A stretch of 64,000 bases of DNA from Pseudoroseomonas ludipueritiae. GTDB lineage: Bacteria; Pseudomonadota; Alphaproteobacteria; Acetobacterales; Acetobacteraceae. The stretch's first letter is position 1; the number at the start of each line of letters is the position of its first letter. Under the pieces are notes generated by a model. It did no database searches. It saw only the letters and a list, made by a program, of their open reading frames with translations, and was not told the DNA's origin. A program made the translations under genes and the position numbers. The stretch covers positions 31,341-95,340 of the forward strand of contig NZ_JACTUZ010000005.1 of NCBI RefSeq assembly GCF_014490445.1. Reading direction: 5' to 3'. Shown one piece after another: positions 26,866-35,043 of the stretch.

Positions 26866-27513
26866 GTGCATTCATCTCGGGACCCGGGCCGATGCTGCAC
26901 GTGTGGAGGAACCACGCCGCTGGCCGAGGAGGAGCCGGCCGCGGCAAGTTACTCCAGTAAAAGGCGGGGTCTTCTCTCTGGATCTGCCGGGCTGATCATC
27001 GCCGGGCTGCACGGAAGGGCGGTTGCGCAGGAGCAGTCGCCCGCCGCCCGGGCCCGGCCCGAAAAGGGCGACAGGCTGGTCTTCGTCGCCGGGCCGAAGG
27101 CGGGGCAGCCGGTTCAGGCCGACGACATCAAGCAAGGCAATCCGCAGGTGCTGGCCTGGGCGATGGAGCCTAAGAGTGGTGTCATCCGAAATGCGTCACG
27201 CCTCAACCAGGTTCTCCTGTTGCGGCTCCAGCCTTCGGAACTCCAGGAAGAAACCCGGGAACGCTCGGCAGATGGCGTGATGGCCTATTCGGCCATCTGC
27301 ACCCATGCGCAATGCGCGGTGACGGAGTGGCGGCAGGAGAAGGGCGTACTGCACTGCCCTTGCCATGCCTCGGAGTTTGATCCCTTCGCAGCCGGCAAGG
27401 TGGTCGGCGGTCCGGCGCTGCGGCCTCTGCCGACCTTGCCGCTCAGCCTGGAGGGCGGGCTTCTGGTTGTTGCCGGCCGGTTCACGGGCCGGGTCGGCTC
27501 GTCACAAAGCTGA
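26866..27513 (+). CDS. Tat-exported Rieske 2Fe-2S protein
   Basis: 215-aa periplasmic electron carrier. The N-terminus holds a twin-arginine signal (SSKRRGLLSGSAGLIIAGLHG, about 31-50, cleavage near AVAQ). The Rieske domain has Cys145-x-His147, Cys150, Cys164, Cys166 and His167 (CTHAQC and CPCHASEFDP): the four cluster ligands plus the disulfide pair of high-potential bc1-type Rieske proteins. No cytochrome b or c1 gene is near, so it is not part of a bc1 operon. The GTG start has GGAGGAAG upstream. It lies 56 nt before the PQQ dehydrogenase gene and may accept its electrons. The partner is inferred. Confidence 0.88.
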   Translation: MHSSRDPGRCCTCGGTTPLAEEEPAAASYSSKRRGLLSGSAGLIIAGLHGRAVAQEQSPAARARPEKGDRLVFVAGPKAGQPVQADDIKQGNPQVLAWAMEPKSGVIRNASRLNQVLLLRLQPSELQEETRERSADGVMAYSAICTHAQCAVTEWRQEKGVLHCPCHASEFDPFAAGKVVGGPALRPLPTLPLSLEGGLLVVAGRFTGRVGSSQS

Positions 27514-27569
27514 AATCCGCCGGATTCCTCAACAAGAAGCTTAACAGGCGTGGATTGGGAGGAAGAGAA

Positions 27570-29387
27570 ATGACTGGAAAGCAGTTCAGGACGGCGTTGC
27601 TCAGCGCGGTTACCAGCATCACGCTCTCCGCGGGTGCATGGGCACAACAGTCTCAGGGCGGCGCCACGCCGGTCACGCCGGTGCCCGCGCCTTCGGAGCG
27701 TGTCGGCGCGCAGCAGGCACGGCCGGCGCGGCAGTATACCTCCGTGACCGACCAGCGCCTGCAGTCGCCCGAGCCGCGCAACTGGCTGATGTACCGCCGG
27801 ACCTATGATGGCCAGGGCTTCAGCCCGCTGGACCAGATCAACGCAGGCAACGTGCAGGACCTGGTGCCGGTCTGGACTTACTCGACCGGGGTGCTGGAAG
27901 GGCACCAGTCGCCGCCGATCGTCAATGACGGCATCATGTTCATCACCACGCCGCAGGCGCAGGTGGTGGCCCTGGATGCCAAGACCGGCGACCAGATCTG
28001 GAACTACAAGCGGCAACTGCCGGAAGACCTGACGCAGCTTCATCCGACCAACCGCGGTGTCGCGCTCTATGGCGACCGTGTCTATGTCGCGACGGTGGAT
28101 GCCTATCTCGTGGCCCTGGACGCGAAGACCGGCACGGAGATCTGGGCCAAGAAGGTAGAGGACTACCAGAAGGGCCACTACATGACGCTGGCGCCGCTCG
28201 TCGCGCGGGGCAAGATCATGGTCGGTGGCTCCGGCGGTGAGTTCGGCGTGCGCGGCTTCATTGCCGCCTATGATGCCGGAAGCGGGGAGGAGGCATGGCG
28301 CACCTATACCGTGCCCGGCCCGGGCGAGGCCGGCCATGACACCTGGCAGAGCGGCTGGGAGACCGGCGGGGCCTCCGTCTGGCTCACGGGGCACTACGAC
28401 CCGCAGCTGAACCTCGCCTACTGGGGCACCGGCAATGCGGCGCCCTGGATGGGCGATGCGAGACCCGGGGACAATCTCCACACCAGCTCCGTCGTCGCCC
28501 TGAACCCCGATGACGGCAAGATCCGTGCGCACCACCAGTATCATTGGAACGACAGCTGGGACTGGGATGAGGTCAGCGCCCCGATCCTGATGGATGTGGA
28601 ACGTGGAGGGCGCACCGTTCCCGCGCTCGTGCACCCCGCGCGCAACGGCTACCTCTGGACCCTGGAGCGGGGCGCGGACCGCATCGGCTTCCTGTCCGGC
28701 GTACCCTTCGTGCAGCAGGATGTCTTCGCGGGGCTGGACCCTCAGACGGGGCGGCCGGTCTATAATCAGGCGCGCAAGCCGCGCCTGGAGCAGCGCGTGG
28801 AATTCTGTCCCTCGCTTTGGGGCGGCAAGGACTGGCCGCCGGCGGCCTATAGCCCGCAGACGCGCCTCGTCTACATCCCCGCCAATGAAAATCTCTGCGG
28901 CTCCCTCAGCGGTCACCGCATGGACTATGTGCCGGGGCAGCTCTTCCTGGGAGCAGGCATCGAGGACATCGGCATGTCCTTGCGCCCCAATGCGCCCCAT
29001 ATCGGCGAGCTTCAGGCCTGGGACCTGTCGACGAACCGCAAGGTCTGGTCGCATCCTTTCCCAGATTCGCAGCTCTGGGGGCCGGTCCTCGCGACAGGCG
29101 GTGGCCTGGTCTTCACGGGTGGCACCAATGACCGGATGTTCCGCGCCTTCGATGCGAAGACGGGGCAGCAGCTCTGGCAGATCCGCACCAATTCGGGCGT
29201 CACGGGCGTGCCGACCTCCTTCGAGGTGGATGGAACCCAGTACATCGCCGTTCAGTCCGGCTGGGGCGTCGACGCGCAGCGCATGCAGGAGAAGCTCTTC
29301 GAGATCGACCCCGTGCGCTTCCGCCGGGATGTGCCGCAGGGCGGTGTCGTCTGGGTTTTCGCCCTGAAGCAGCGAGCCCAGCAGTAG
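27570..29387 (+). CDS. PQQ-dependent alcohol dehydrogenase with lanthanide-type signature
   Basis: 605-aa periplasmic quinoprotein of the methanol/ethanol dehydrogenase family; oxidises an alcohol to an aldehyde. Signal peptide MTGKQFRTALLSAVTSITLS...AWAQ. Eight-bladed propeller with tryptophan-docking repeats (VVALDAKTGDQIW, LVALDAKTGTEIW). Metal and catalytic residues read Glu224 (SGGEFGVRG), Asn289 (GTGNAAPW), Asp331 (catalytic) and Asp333 in SWDWDEV; the second Asp, two residues on, is the ligand found in lanthanide-dependent XoxF/ExaF-type enzymes and is Ala or Thr/Ser in calcium enzymes. The usual vicinal cysteine pair next to PQQ is absent: the aligned place before NRGVALYG reads QLHPT. 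Start ATG 27570 follows GGGAGGAAG. No cytochrome c domain or gene accompanies it. Confidence 0.9.
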   Translation: MTGKQFRTALLSAVTSITLSAGAWAQQSQGGATPVTPVPAPSERVGAQQARPARQYTSVTDQRLQSPEPRNWLMYRRTYDGQGFSPLDQINAGNVQDLVPVWTYSTGVLEGHQSPPIVNDGIMFITTPQAQVVALDAKTGDQIWNYKRQLPEDLTQLHPTNRGVALYGDRVYVATVDAYLVALDAKTGTEIWAKKVEDYQKGHYMTLAPLVARGKIMVGGSGGEFGVRGFIAAYDAGSGEEAWRTYTVPGPGEAGHDTWQSGWETGGASVWLTGHYDPQLNLAYWGTGNAAPWMGDARPGDNLHTSSVVALNPDDGKIRAHHQYHWNDSWDWDEVSAPILMDVERGGRTVPALVHPARNGYLWTLERGADRIGFLSGVPFVQQDVFAGLDPQTGRPVYNQARKPRLEQRVEFCPSLWGGKDWPPAAYSPQTRLVYIPANENLCGSLSGHRMDYVPGQLFLGAGIEDIGMSLRPNAPHIGELQAWDLSTNRKVWSHPFPDSQLWGPVLATGGGLVFTGGTNDRMFRAFDAKTGQQLWQIRTNSGVTGVPTSFEVDGTQYIAVQSGWGVDAQRMQEKLFEIDPVRFRRDVPQGGVVWVFALKQRAQQ

Positions 29388-29435
29388 GGCCGGCCTTCCC
29401 GTCAACGGCAAGCAGACCAGAAGGAATTCGCAACC

Positions 29436-29891
29436 ATGGTCACGCTTCACATTAATGGCGAGAGCCGATCTTATGACGGCGATCCCGCCATGCCTCTCTT
29501 GTGGTATCTGCGCGATATCCTGGCCCTGACGGGAACCAAGTTCGGCTGCGGCCAGGCGGTCTGTGGCGCCTGCACCGTGCATGTGAATGGCGAGGCCACG
29601 CGATCCTGTCAGACCGCGATGGGCGACCTGGAAGGGGGATCGGTGCTCACCATCGAGGGTCTCAGCCCCGATGGGAGCCATCCCTTGCAGCGCGCCTGGC
29701 GTGTCATGGGGGTGCCGCAATGCGGCTACTGCCAGACAGGGCAGATCATGCAGGCCGCCGCATTGCTGAAGACCACGCCCAGCCCGACGGACGAGGACAT
29801 CGACAGCGCGATGTCCGGCAACATCTGCCGTTGTGGCACCTATCAGCGCATCCGGGCAGCCATCAAGGCGGCTGCCCAGGGGCAGGTGTGA
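29436..29891 (+). CDS. (2Fe-2S)-binding small subunit of a second molybdenum hydroxylase
   Basis: 151 aa, close in layout to the small subunit at 7199. First cluster motif [13 protein letters not shown] with RSCQTA; second cluster QCGYCQTGQ and [12 protein letters not shown]. It sits 48 nt after the PQQ dehydrogenase and 1 nt before the large subunit gene, so all are likely one operon. Its role is electron transfer from the molybdenum centre. ATG start with AGAAGGAA upstream. Confidence 0.93.
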   Translation: MVTLHINGESRSYDGDPAMPLLWYLRDILALTGTKFGCGQAVCGACTVHVNGEATRSCQTAMGDLEGGSVLTIEGLSPDGSHPLQRAWRVMGVPQCGYCQTGQIMQAAALLKTTPSPTDEDIDSAMSGNICRCGTYQRIRAAIKAAAQGQV

Positions 29892-29892
29892 C

Positions 29893-32181
29893 ATGACCAT
29901 CTCCGTGATCCGCAAGGCCAGCCGCCGCGACATCCTCAAAGGGGCCCTGGCCACGGGCGGGCTTGTGCTCGCCCTCCGCGTCGGCCCCGCCCGGGCCGTC
30001 GAGGCGCCGGAGCCGAAATACGGCGCCGATGCCATGCCGCATGGCGTGGCCAACGATCCGCTGGCTTTCGTTTCCATCGCCTCCGATGGCATCGTCACCA
30101 TCCTTTGCCATCGGTCGGAGATGGGGCAGGGCGTCCGCACCGGCATGCCCATGATCGTCGCGGACGAGCTGGAGGCAGACTGGGCAAGGGTGAAGGTCGC
30201 CCAGGCCCCGGGCGACGAGCCGCGCTTCGGCAACCAGGATACCGATGGCTCGCGCAGCACACGGCATTTCCTGCAGCCGATGCGGGAATGCGGCGCCGCG
30301 GCCCGCATGATGCTGGAAAGCGCGGCGGCGGCCCGCTGGGGTGTGCCGCCAGGGGAGGTGGAAGCGAGTAACCACCAGGTGCTGCACCGCCCGACAGGCC
30401 GCAGCTTCGGCTATGGCGACCTGGCGCAGCAGGCCGCGTCCCTGCCGGTGCCGAGGCGGGAGGATCTGCGGCTGAAGGAGGCCTCGGCCTTCCGCTACAT
30501 CGGCAAGGGCGAGCTGCAACTGGTGGATGGCTTCGAGATCACCACGGGCCGCGCCCAGTATGGCCAGGACATCGTCCTGCCGGAGATGCTCTTCGCCGTC
30601 ATCGCGCGGCCGCCGGTCTTCGGCGGCAAGCTCGCCTCGCTGGACGACAGCGAGGCACTGAAGGTGCCTGGCGTGGTGCGGATCGTCCGGGTGGAGGGTA
30701 CGCCGCCCCCGGCGAAGTTCCAGCCTCTCGGTGGCGTCGCGGTGATCGCGCGTAACACCTGGGCGGCGATGCGTGGGCGCGATGCGCTGAAGATCACCTG
30801 GGATGACGGGCCGAACCGCTCCTACGACAGCACCGCCTACGGCGAGAGCCTGCGCCAGGCCGCGCGTCAGCCGGCCCGCCGGGTGCGCGACCAGGGTGAA
30901 CTGGGCGATGCCATGGAGAAGGCCGCCCGCAAGGTCGAGGCCGAGTATTTCTCACCGCATCTGGCCCATGCCCCGATGGAGCCGCCAGCGGCGGTGGCCC
31001 GCATCGTCAATGGCAAGGTGGAAGTCTGGGCACCGGCGCAGAGCCCCTATTCAGTGAAAGGGGAGGTGGCGAAGCGGCTCGAAGTCAAGGAGGAGGATGT
31101 CACCGTCAATGTGACGCTGCTTGGCGGTGGCTTCGGGCGCAAGTCTAAATGCGACTTCGCCATCGAGGCCGCGCTGCTGTCGAAGGACATGGGTGGCGCG
31201 CCGGTGAAGGTGGTCTGGACCCGCGAGGATGACATCCAGAACGGCTATTACCACACGGTCCAGGCCGACCGCATGGAAGCGGGGCTGGATGCGAATGGCA
31301 AGACCACGGCCTGGATGCATCGCAGCGTCTTCCCCACCATCCTCTCGATCTTCACGCCAGACCCGAAGCAGGGCGCAGCCTTCGAACTCGGCATGGGCCT
31401 GGTCGATACCCCCTTCGATATCCCCAACCTCCGGCTGGAGAATGGCGAGGCGGCGGCGCATACGCGCATCGGGTGGTTTCGCTCTGTGCTGAACATCCCG
31501 CATGTCTTCGCCATGCAGTCCTTCGTCTCCGAGGTGGCGCATGCCGTTGGCCGCGACCCGAAGGATTATCTGCTGGAGCTGATCGGGCCACCCCGCATCG
31601 TCGAGTTCAGCGGCCAGACGCAGTACTGGAACTACAACGAGGACCCGCGCCGCTATCCCGTGGACGCGGGCCGCATCCGGCGCGTGGTGGAACTCGCGGC
31701 CAGGGAAGCCGGCTGGGGCCGTCAGCTGCCGCCGCGGCACGGGCTCGGCATCGCGGTGCACCGCAGCTTCGTCACCTATGTCGCCACCGTGGTGGAGGCA
31801 GCGGTGGACGAGCGCGGCAACCTGTCCGTGCCACGGGTGGACATGGCCGTGGATTGCGGCTTCACCGTCAATCCGGAACGCGTGCGCGCGCAGATGGAAG
31901 GCGCCTGCGTCATGGGCATGAGCCTCGCGACCAAGAGCGCCATCACCTATGCCGAAGGCCGTGTGCAGCAGTCCAACTTCCATGACTACGAGGTCTCGCG
32001 CATCGACGATGCGCCGCGCGAGGTGCGCGTGCATATCGTGCCAGCGGGCCTGGACGTGCCTCCTGGCGGGGTGGGGGAGCCGGGGCTGCCGCCTTTCGCC
32101 CCCGCGTTGTGCAACGCCATCTTCGCCGCCACCGGCCAGCGCATCCGCCAGCTGCCGATCGGCAACCAGCTACGCGCGTGA
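29893..32181 (+). CDS. molybdopterin-binding aldehyde oxidoreductase large subunit
   Basis: 762-aa catalytic subunit of the IorB/aldehyde oxidoreductase class. Twin-arginine signal at the N-terminus (KASRRDILKGALATGGLVLALRV). Cofactor-binding stretches EMGQGVRTGMPMIVADELE, GGGFGRKSKCDF and the C-terminal PPGGVGEPG, where the catalytic glutamate is expected, are present. It is clearly a diverged paralogue of the 7648 gene (shared domain order, different active-site flanks). Next to an alcohol dehydrogenase, the obvious role is oxidation of the aldehyde product to the acid in the periplasm. That coupling is inference. Confidence 0.9.
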   Translation: MTISVIRKASRRDILKGALATGGLVLALRVGPARAVEAPEPKYGADAMPHGVANDPLAFVSIASDGIVTILCHRSEMGQGVRTGMPMIVADELEADWARVKVAQAPGDEPRFGNQDTDGSRSTRHFLQPMRECGAAARMMLESAAAARWGVPPGEVEASNHQVLHRPTGRSFGYGDLAQQAASLPVPRREDLRLKEASAFRYIGKGELQLVDGFEITTGRAQYGQDIVLPEMLFAVIARPPVFGGKLASLDDSEALKVPGVVRIVRVEGTPPPAKFQPLGGVAVIARNTWAAMRGRDALKITWDDGPNRSYDSTAYGESLRQAARQPARRVRDQGELGDAMEKAARKVEAEYFSPHLAHAPMEPPAAVARIVNGKVEVWAPAQSPYSVKGEVAKRLEVKEEDVTVNVTLLGGGFGRKSKCDFAIEAALLSKDMGGAPVKVVWTREDDIQNGYYHTVQADRMEAGLDANGKTTAWMHRSVFPTILSIFTPDPKQGAAFELGMGLVDTPFDIPNLRLENGEAAAHTRIGWFRSVLNIPHVFAMQSFVSEVAHAVGRDPKDYLLELIGPPRIVEFSGQTQYWNYNEDPRRYPVDAGRIRRVVELAAREAGWGRQLPPRHGLGIAVHRSFVTYVATVVEAAVDERGNLSVPRVDMAVDCGFTVNPERVRAQMEGACVMGMSLATKSAITYAEGRVQQSNFHDYEVSRIDDAPREVRVHIVPAGLDVPPGGVGEPGLPPFAPALCNAIFAATGQRIRQLPIGNQLRA

Positions 32182-32194
32182 GGGGGAGCGAGGG

Positions 32195-32752
32195 ATGAGA
32201 CAGCCAGGATGGATGGCCGGGGCGGCACTGCTCGCGGGCCTTGCCATGCTTTCCCCCGCGGCACTGGCCGTGGGGGATGAGGCGGCAACGGGCGAGGCTG
32301 CCTGCGGCGCTATCGCCCGCGCCGTGCACGAGATCGGCGCCGCGCCGCAGTTCCACTCTCGCATGGTCGCGCAGACGCCAGGCCGGCGGCGCCCGGTGGA
32401 GGAAGAACGCTTCGTGATAGGCGACGTGGTCTATGCCAATTCGCCCGGGGCAGGGCGCTGGGTCAAGCTGCCCCTGACGAAGTCGGACCGCAATGCCCTG
32501 GAAGCGGGCTTCCTGGCCCATCCGCTCCAGAACTGCCGAGAGGAAGGCCGCCAGAACCTCGACGGTACGGCGGTCCGGCTGTTCGGCTACCAGCAGACGC
32601 TGCCGAAGGAGGCCGGCGAGAGCATCGCGCTGGGCCGCATCTGGATCGCGGAAGCGGATGGCCGGCCGCGCCGCTACGAGGGCCGCCACGGTGAGGTCAG
32701 CGTGCTGATGCAGTTCGACTACGAGAACATCGCTCCGCCCTTCAGGCAGTAG
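32195..32752 (+). CDS. secreted protein of unknown function
   Basis: 185 aa with a clear Sec signal peptide (GAALLAGLAMLSPAALAVG). The mature part has two cysteines (AACGAIA and LQNCREEG) that could form a disulfide, and reads like a small beta-rich domain: FVIGDVVYANSPG...WVKLP and RIWIAEADGRPRRYEGR...FDYENI, somewhat reminiscent of LolA/LppX-type sheets. I do not recognise a named family. A good ribosome site (GGGGGAGCGAGGG) precedes the ATG, 13 nt after the aldehyde oxidoreductase. It is probably the last gene of the Rieske-PQQ-molybdenum operon and may serve the complex. Confidence 0.8.
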   Translation: MRQPGWMAGAALLAGLAMLSPAALAVGDEAATGEAACGAIARAVHEIGAAPQFHSRMVAQTPGRRRPVEEERFVIGDVVYANSPGAGRWVKLPLTKSDRNALEAGFLAHPLQNCREEGRQNLDGTAVRLFGYQQTLPKEAGESIALGRIWIAEADGRPRRYEGRHGEVSVLMQFDYENIAPPFRQ

Positions 32753-32763
32753 GGCGACCCCCC

Positions 32764-32796
32764 GCGCCTGGCCCGCCTCTTGCGATGGCCAGGCGC
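32764..32796 (+). terminator. possible terminator hairpin after the Rieske-PQQ operon
   Basis: Perfect 10-bp inverted repeat GCGCCTGGCC (32764-32773) and GGCCAGGCGC (32787-32796) with a 13-nt loop, beginning 11 nt after the stop of the secreted protein. No T-run follows, so it may be an end-stabilising hairpin instead of a classic terminator. Confidence 0.5.
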
Positions 32797-32868
32797 CGTC
32801 TGCGTGAGTTCTTCATTGGACAAGGCCTGGAGTGTCATCCAAAGCCTTTCCACCCAAGGAATTCACGT

Positions 32869-34116
32869 ATGGACGCTCCCGCCCATCATCCCGGCTCATC
32901 CGCGACCGCCGAGCGCCGCCAGGGGGCCTTCCTGGCCATCCTGCTGGTCTTCCTCCGGCTGGGCCTGACATCCTTCGGCGGGCCGGTCGCGCATCTCGGC
33001 TACTTCCGGGATGAATTCGTCACGCGCCGCCGCTGGCTGGACGAGAAGAGCTATGCTGACCTCGTGGCGCTGGCCCAGTTCCTTCCCGGCCCGACGAGCA
33101 GCCAGGTGGGCTTCTCGCTCGGCGTGCTGCGGGGTGGTCTGCCGGGGGGAGCTGCGGCCTGGCTTGGCTTCACCATGCCCTCCGCCCTGGTCATGCTGCT
33201 GGCAGCCTATGGGGTAGGGTGGACCGCCGGCGACGCCGGCGCGGGCATCGTGCACGGCCTCAAGCTCGTTGCCGCCGCCGTGGTGGCACAGGCGGTCTGG
33301 GGCATGGCGGGGAGCCTTTGCCCGGACCGGCCGCGGCAGACGATCGCGGTGCTGGTGACGGTCGCGATACTGCTCCTGCCCTTTGCCCTCACGCAGGTCG
33401 GCGTGATCCTGGCTGGGGCAGTGGCGGGGCTCGTCATCTATCGGGGCACTGACGTGGAGCGGCCGGCCGCCGCCTTGCCCTTTCCTGCCCGCCGGGCTGT
33501 CGCGGCTGCCGCCCTTGCCTTGTTCCCTGCCTTGCTGATCGGTTTGCCATTGCTGGCGACCGCGACCGGCTCGCACGCGGCCGCCATGGCGGAGGCCTTC
33601 TACAGGGCCGGCTCCCTCGTCTTTGGCGGTGGCCATGTGGTGCTGCCGCTGCTGGAACGCGCCTATGTGCCCTCCGGCTGGGTCACCGCCGACCAGTTCA
33701 TCGCAGGCTATGGCGTGGCCCAGGCGGTTCCAGGACCGCTCTTCACCTTCGCGGCCTTTCTCGGCGCCACCCAGAACCTGCCTCCGAATGGCGCCGCCGG
33801 GGCGGCTCTCGCGCTGCTGGCGGTGTTCCTGCCGGGCATCCTGCTGATCTACGGCATGCTGCCCTTCTGGAACGCGCTGCGGCACCAGCCACGGGTGCGG
33901 GCGGCGCTGCAAGGCGTCAATGCCGCTGTTGTAGGCGTGCTCGCGGCAGCTTTGTTCGACCCGATCTGGATCTCCACCATCCGCACCTCCGCAGACTTCG
34001 CCGTGACCTTGCTGGCCTTCGCGGCGCTGGTCTGGTGGCGGGTGCCGGCGTGGCTGGTTGTTGCCATGACAGCGGCGGCGGGCGTGGCGATTGCGGCCGC
34101 CTCAGCGGGAACGTGA
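32869..34116 (+). CDS. chrA: chromate transporter family protein (ChrA type)
   Basis: 415-aa CHR superfamily permease, two homologous halves with about 10-12 transmembrane helices. Family signatures: FLRLGLTSFGGPVAHLGYF and LAQFLPGPTSSQ in the first half, GSLVFGGGHVVLPLLE and QAVPGPLFTFAAFLG in the second. Long-chain CHR proteins export chromate, but many have no demonstrated substrate. ATG 32869 with AAGGA 8 nt upstream. No chrB-like regulator is adjacent; the next gene, IclR-type, is convergent. Confidence 0.9.
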   Translation: MDAPAHHPGSSATAERRQGAFLAILLVFLRLGLTSFGGPVAHLGYFRDEFVTRRRWLDEKSYADLVALAQFLPGPTSSQVGFSLGVLRGGLPGGAAAWLGFTMPSALVMLLAAYGVGWTAGDAGAGIVHGLKLVAAAVVAQAVWGMAGSLCPDRPRQTIAVLVTVAILLLPFALTQVGVILAGAVAGLVIYRGTDVERPAAALPFPARRAVAAAALALFPALLIGLPLLATATGSHAAAMAEAFYRAGSLVFGGGHVVLPLLERAYVPSGWVTADQFIAGYGVAQAVPGPLFTFAAFLGATQNLPPNGAAGAALALLAVFLPGILLIYGMLPFWNALRHQPRVRAALQGVNAAVVGVLAAALFDPIWISTIRTSADFAVTLLAFAALVWWRVPAWLVVAMTAAAGVAIAAASAGT

Positions 34117-34157
34117 TCCGCAACCGGTGACGGAAGCTGCCACGGGGAGCTGATGGC

Positions 34158-34937
34158 CTAGCCTTGCTCCCCTCTTCTCTCGGCAGCGGCCATGAAGTGA
34201 CAGACCTCCCTGAGGCTCCGCACCAGGTCCTCCCGGTGGCTTTCCACGTCCTCCAGAGGCCCGCCCAGGCCAATGGCCAGTGGCGGCTGGTCCTGCAGAG
34301 GCGGCAGCGGCATGGCCAGCACACTCTGGCCAGGGACCATCGACCCGGCGCTCTCCGTCCATCCCCGCGCCCGGCTTCTGCGGAGATCCGCAAGAAAGGC
34401 TCCTTGCCTGAAGCGCAAGGCAGGATCGGGCTCTTCCGCATTGGCACGCCGCAGGATGCGGGTGATTTCATCATCCGCCTTCAGCATCAGCAGAGCCTTC
34501 CCGACCGCGGCCCGGGTGATTGGGCGCAGCATGCCGGCGCGCATGTTCTCATCTCCCGGCAGGTCCGGCCGCCGCAGCGTCAGGATGTATTGCACATGCG
34601 CCTGGCGCTGAAGCCCGATCAGCACACTCATGCCCGTGCGGGCACGCAACTGCTCCATCACCCGCAGCAGGCTGCTGTCGCCCAGGAGCCGGTCCTGTAT
34701 CCACCCGCCGAGCAACATGACGCGCAAGGTCGGGCGGTAGCGCCGGTCGCCCGGGTCCTGCTCAAGGTAGCCCAGCCGTGCCAGGCCGGCGAGCAGCACC
34801 GAGGTGCTCGACAAGGGCGCGCCCAGCCGCCCCGCGAGTTCGCTCACGCCGGCGGCGCGATGTGTCTCTGCGAAATACTCCAGCACCTCGATCGTCCGCC
34901 GGGCGGACTTCACCGCGATGCCCTCGGCGTGCTCCAT
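34158..34937 (-). CDS. IclR family transcriptional regulator
   Basis: 259 aa. N-terminal winged helix (about 8-65: SARRTIEVLEYFAETHRAAGVSELAGRLG) and C-terminal IclR effector domain (about 80-250; RPITRAAVGKALLMLKADDE and GGPLEDVESHREDLVRSLREV). Divergent from the binding protein-hydratase-CoA transferase-lyase operon, which it most likely controls. A perfect palindrome lies in the shared 106-bp gap, 15 nt upstream of its own ATG. The effector would be expected to be the pathway substrate or a CoA-ester product. Confidence 0.92.
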   Translation of the reverse strand: MEHAEGIAVKSARRTIEVLEYFAETHRAAGVSELAGRLGAPLSSTSVLLAGLARLGYLEQDPGDRRYRPTLRVMLLGGWIQDRLLGDSSLLRVMEQLRARTGMSVLIGLQRQAHVQYILTLRRPDLPGDENMRAGMLRPITRAAVGKALLMLKADDEITRILRRANAEEPDPALRFRQGAFLADLRRSRARGWTESAGSMVPGQSVLAMPLPPLQDQPPLAIGLGGPLEDVESHREDLVRSLREVCHFMAAAERRGEQG

Positions 34938-34951
34938 GCGTGCCCTCCAAA

Positions 34952-34967
34952 CTTCACATATGTGAAG
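34952..34967. promoter_or_regulatory. candidate IclR operator palindrome
   Basis: Perfect 16-bp palindrome CTTCACATATGTGAAG in the gap between the iclR-type gene and the divergent catabolic operon. Position and symmetry fit a dimer-binding operator for the regulator beside it. Not matched to a published site. Confidence 0.65.
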
Positions 34968-35043
34968 GGGCTGTCAGCCTAAACCCGTGCCTAGAATGGG
35001 GCAATGGCGTCCGGGAAACGGCGCCGAAGAGGGGAAGCGCTGC

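Noticed and set aside
26866-27513. Rieske gene as part of a cytochrome bc1 operon
   Set aside because: The cluster ligands are bc1-like, but no cytochrome b or c1 gene lies on either side.
27285-30308. About 1000-codon open frame antisense to the PQQ dehydrogenase and its neighbours
   Set aside because: Third-position GC bias leaves the opposite strand open; the protein resembles no family and the plus-strand genes are unmistakable. The same holds for long antisense frames at 3446-5269, 7606-10185 and 40604-42295.
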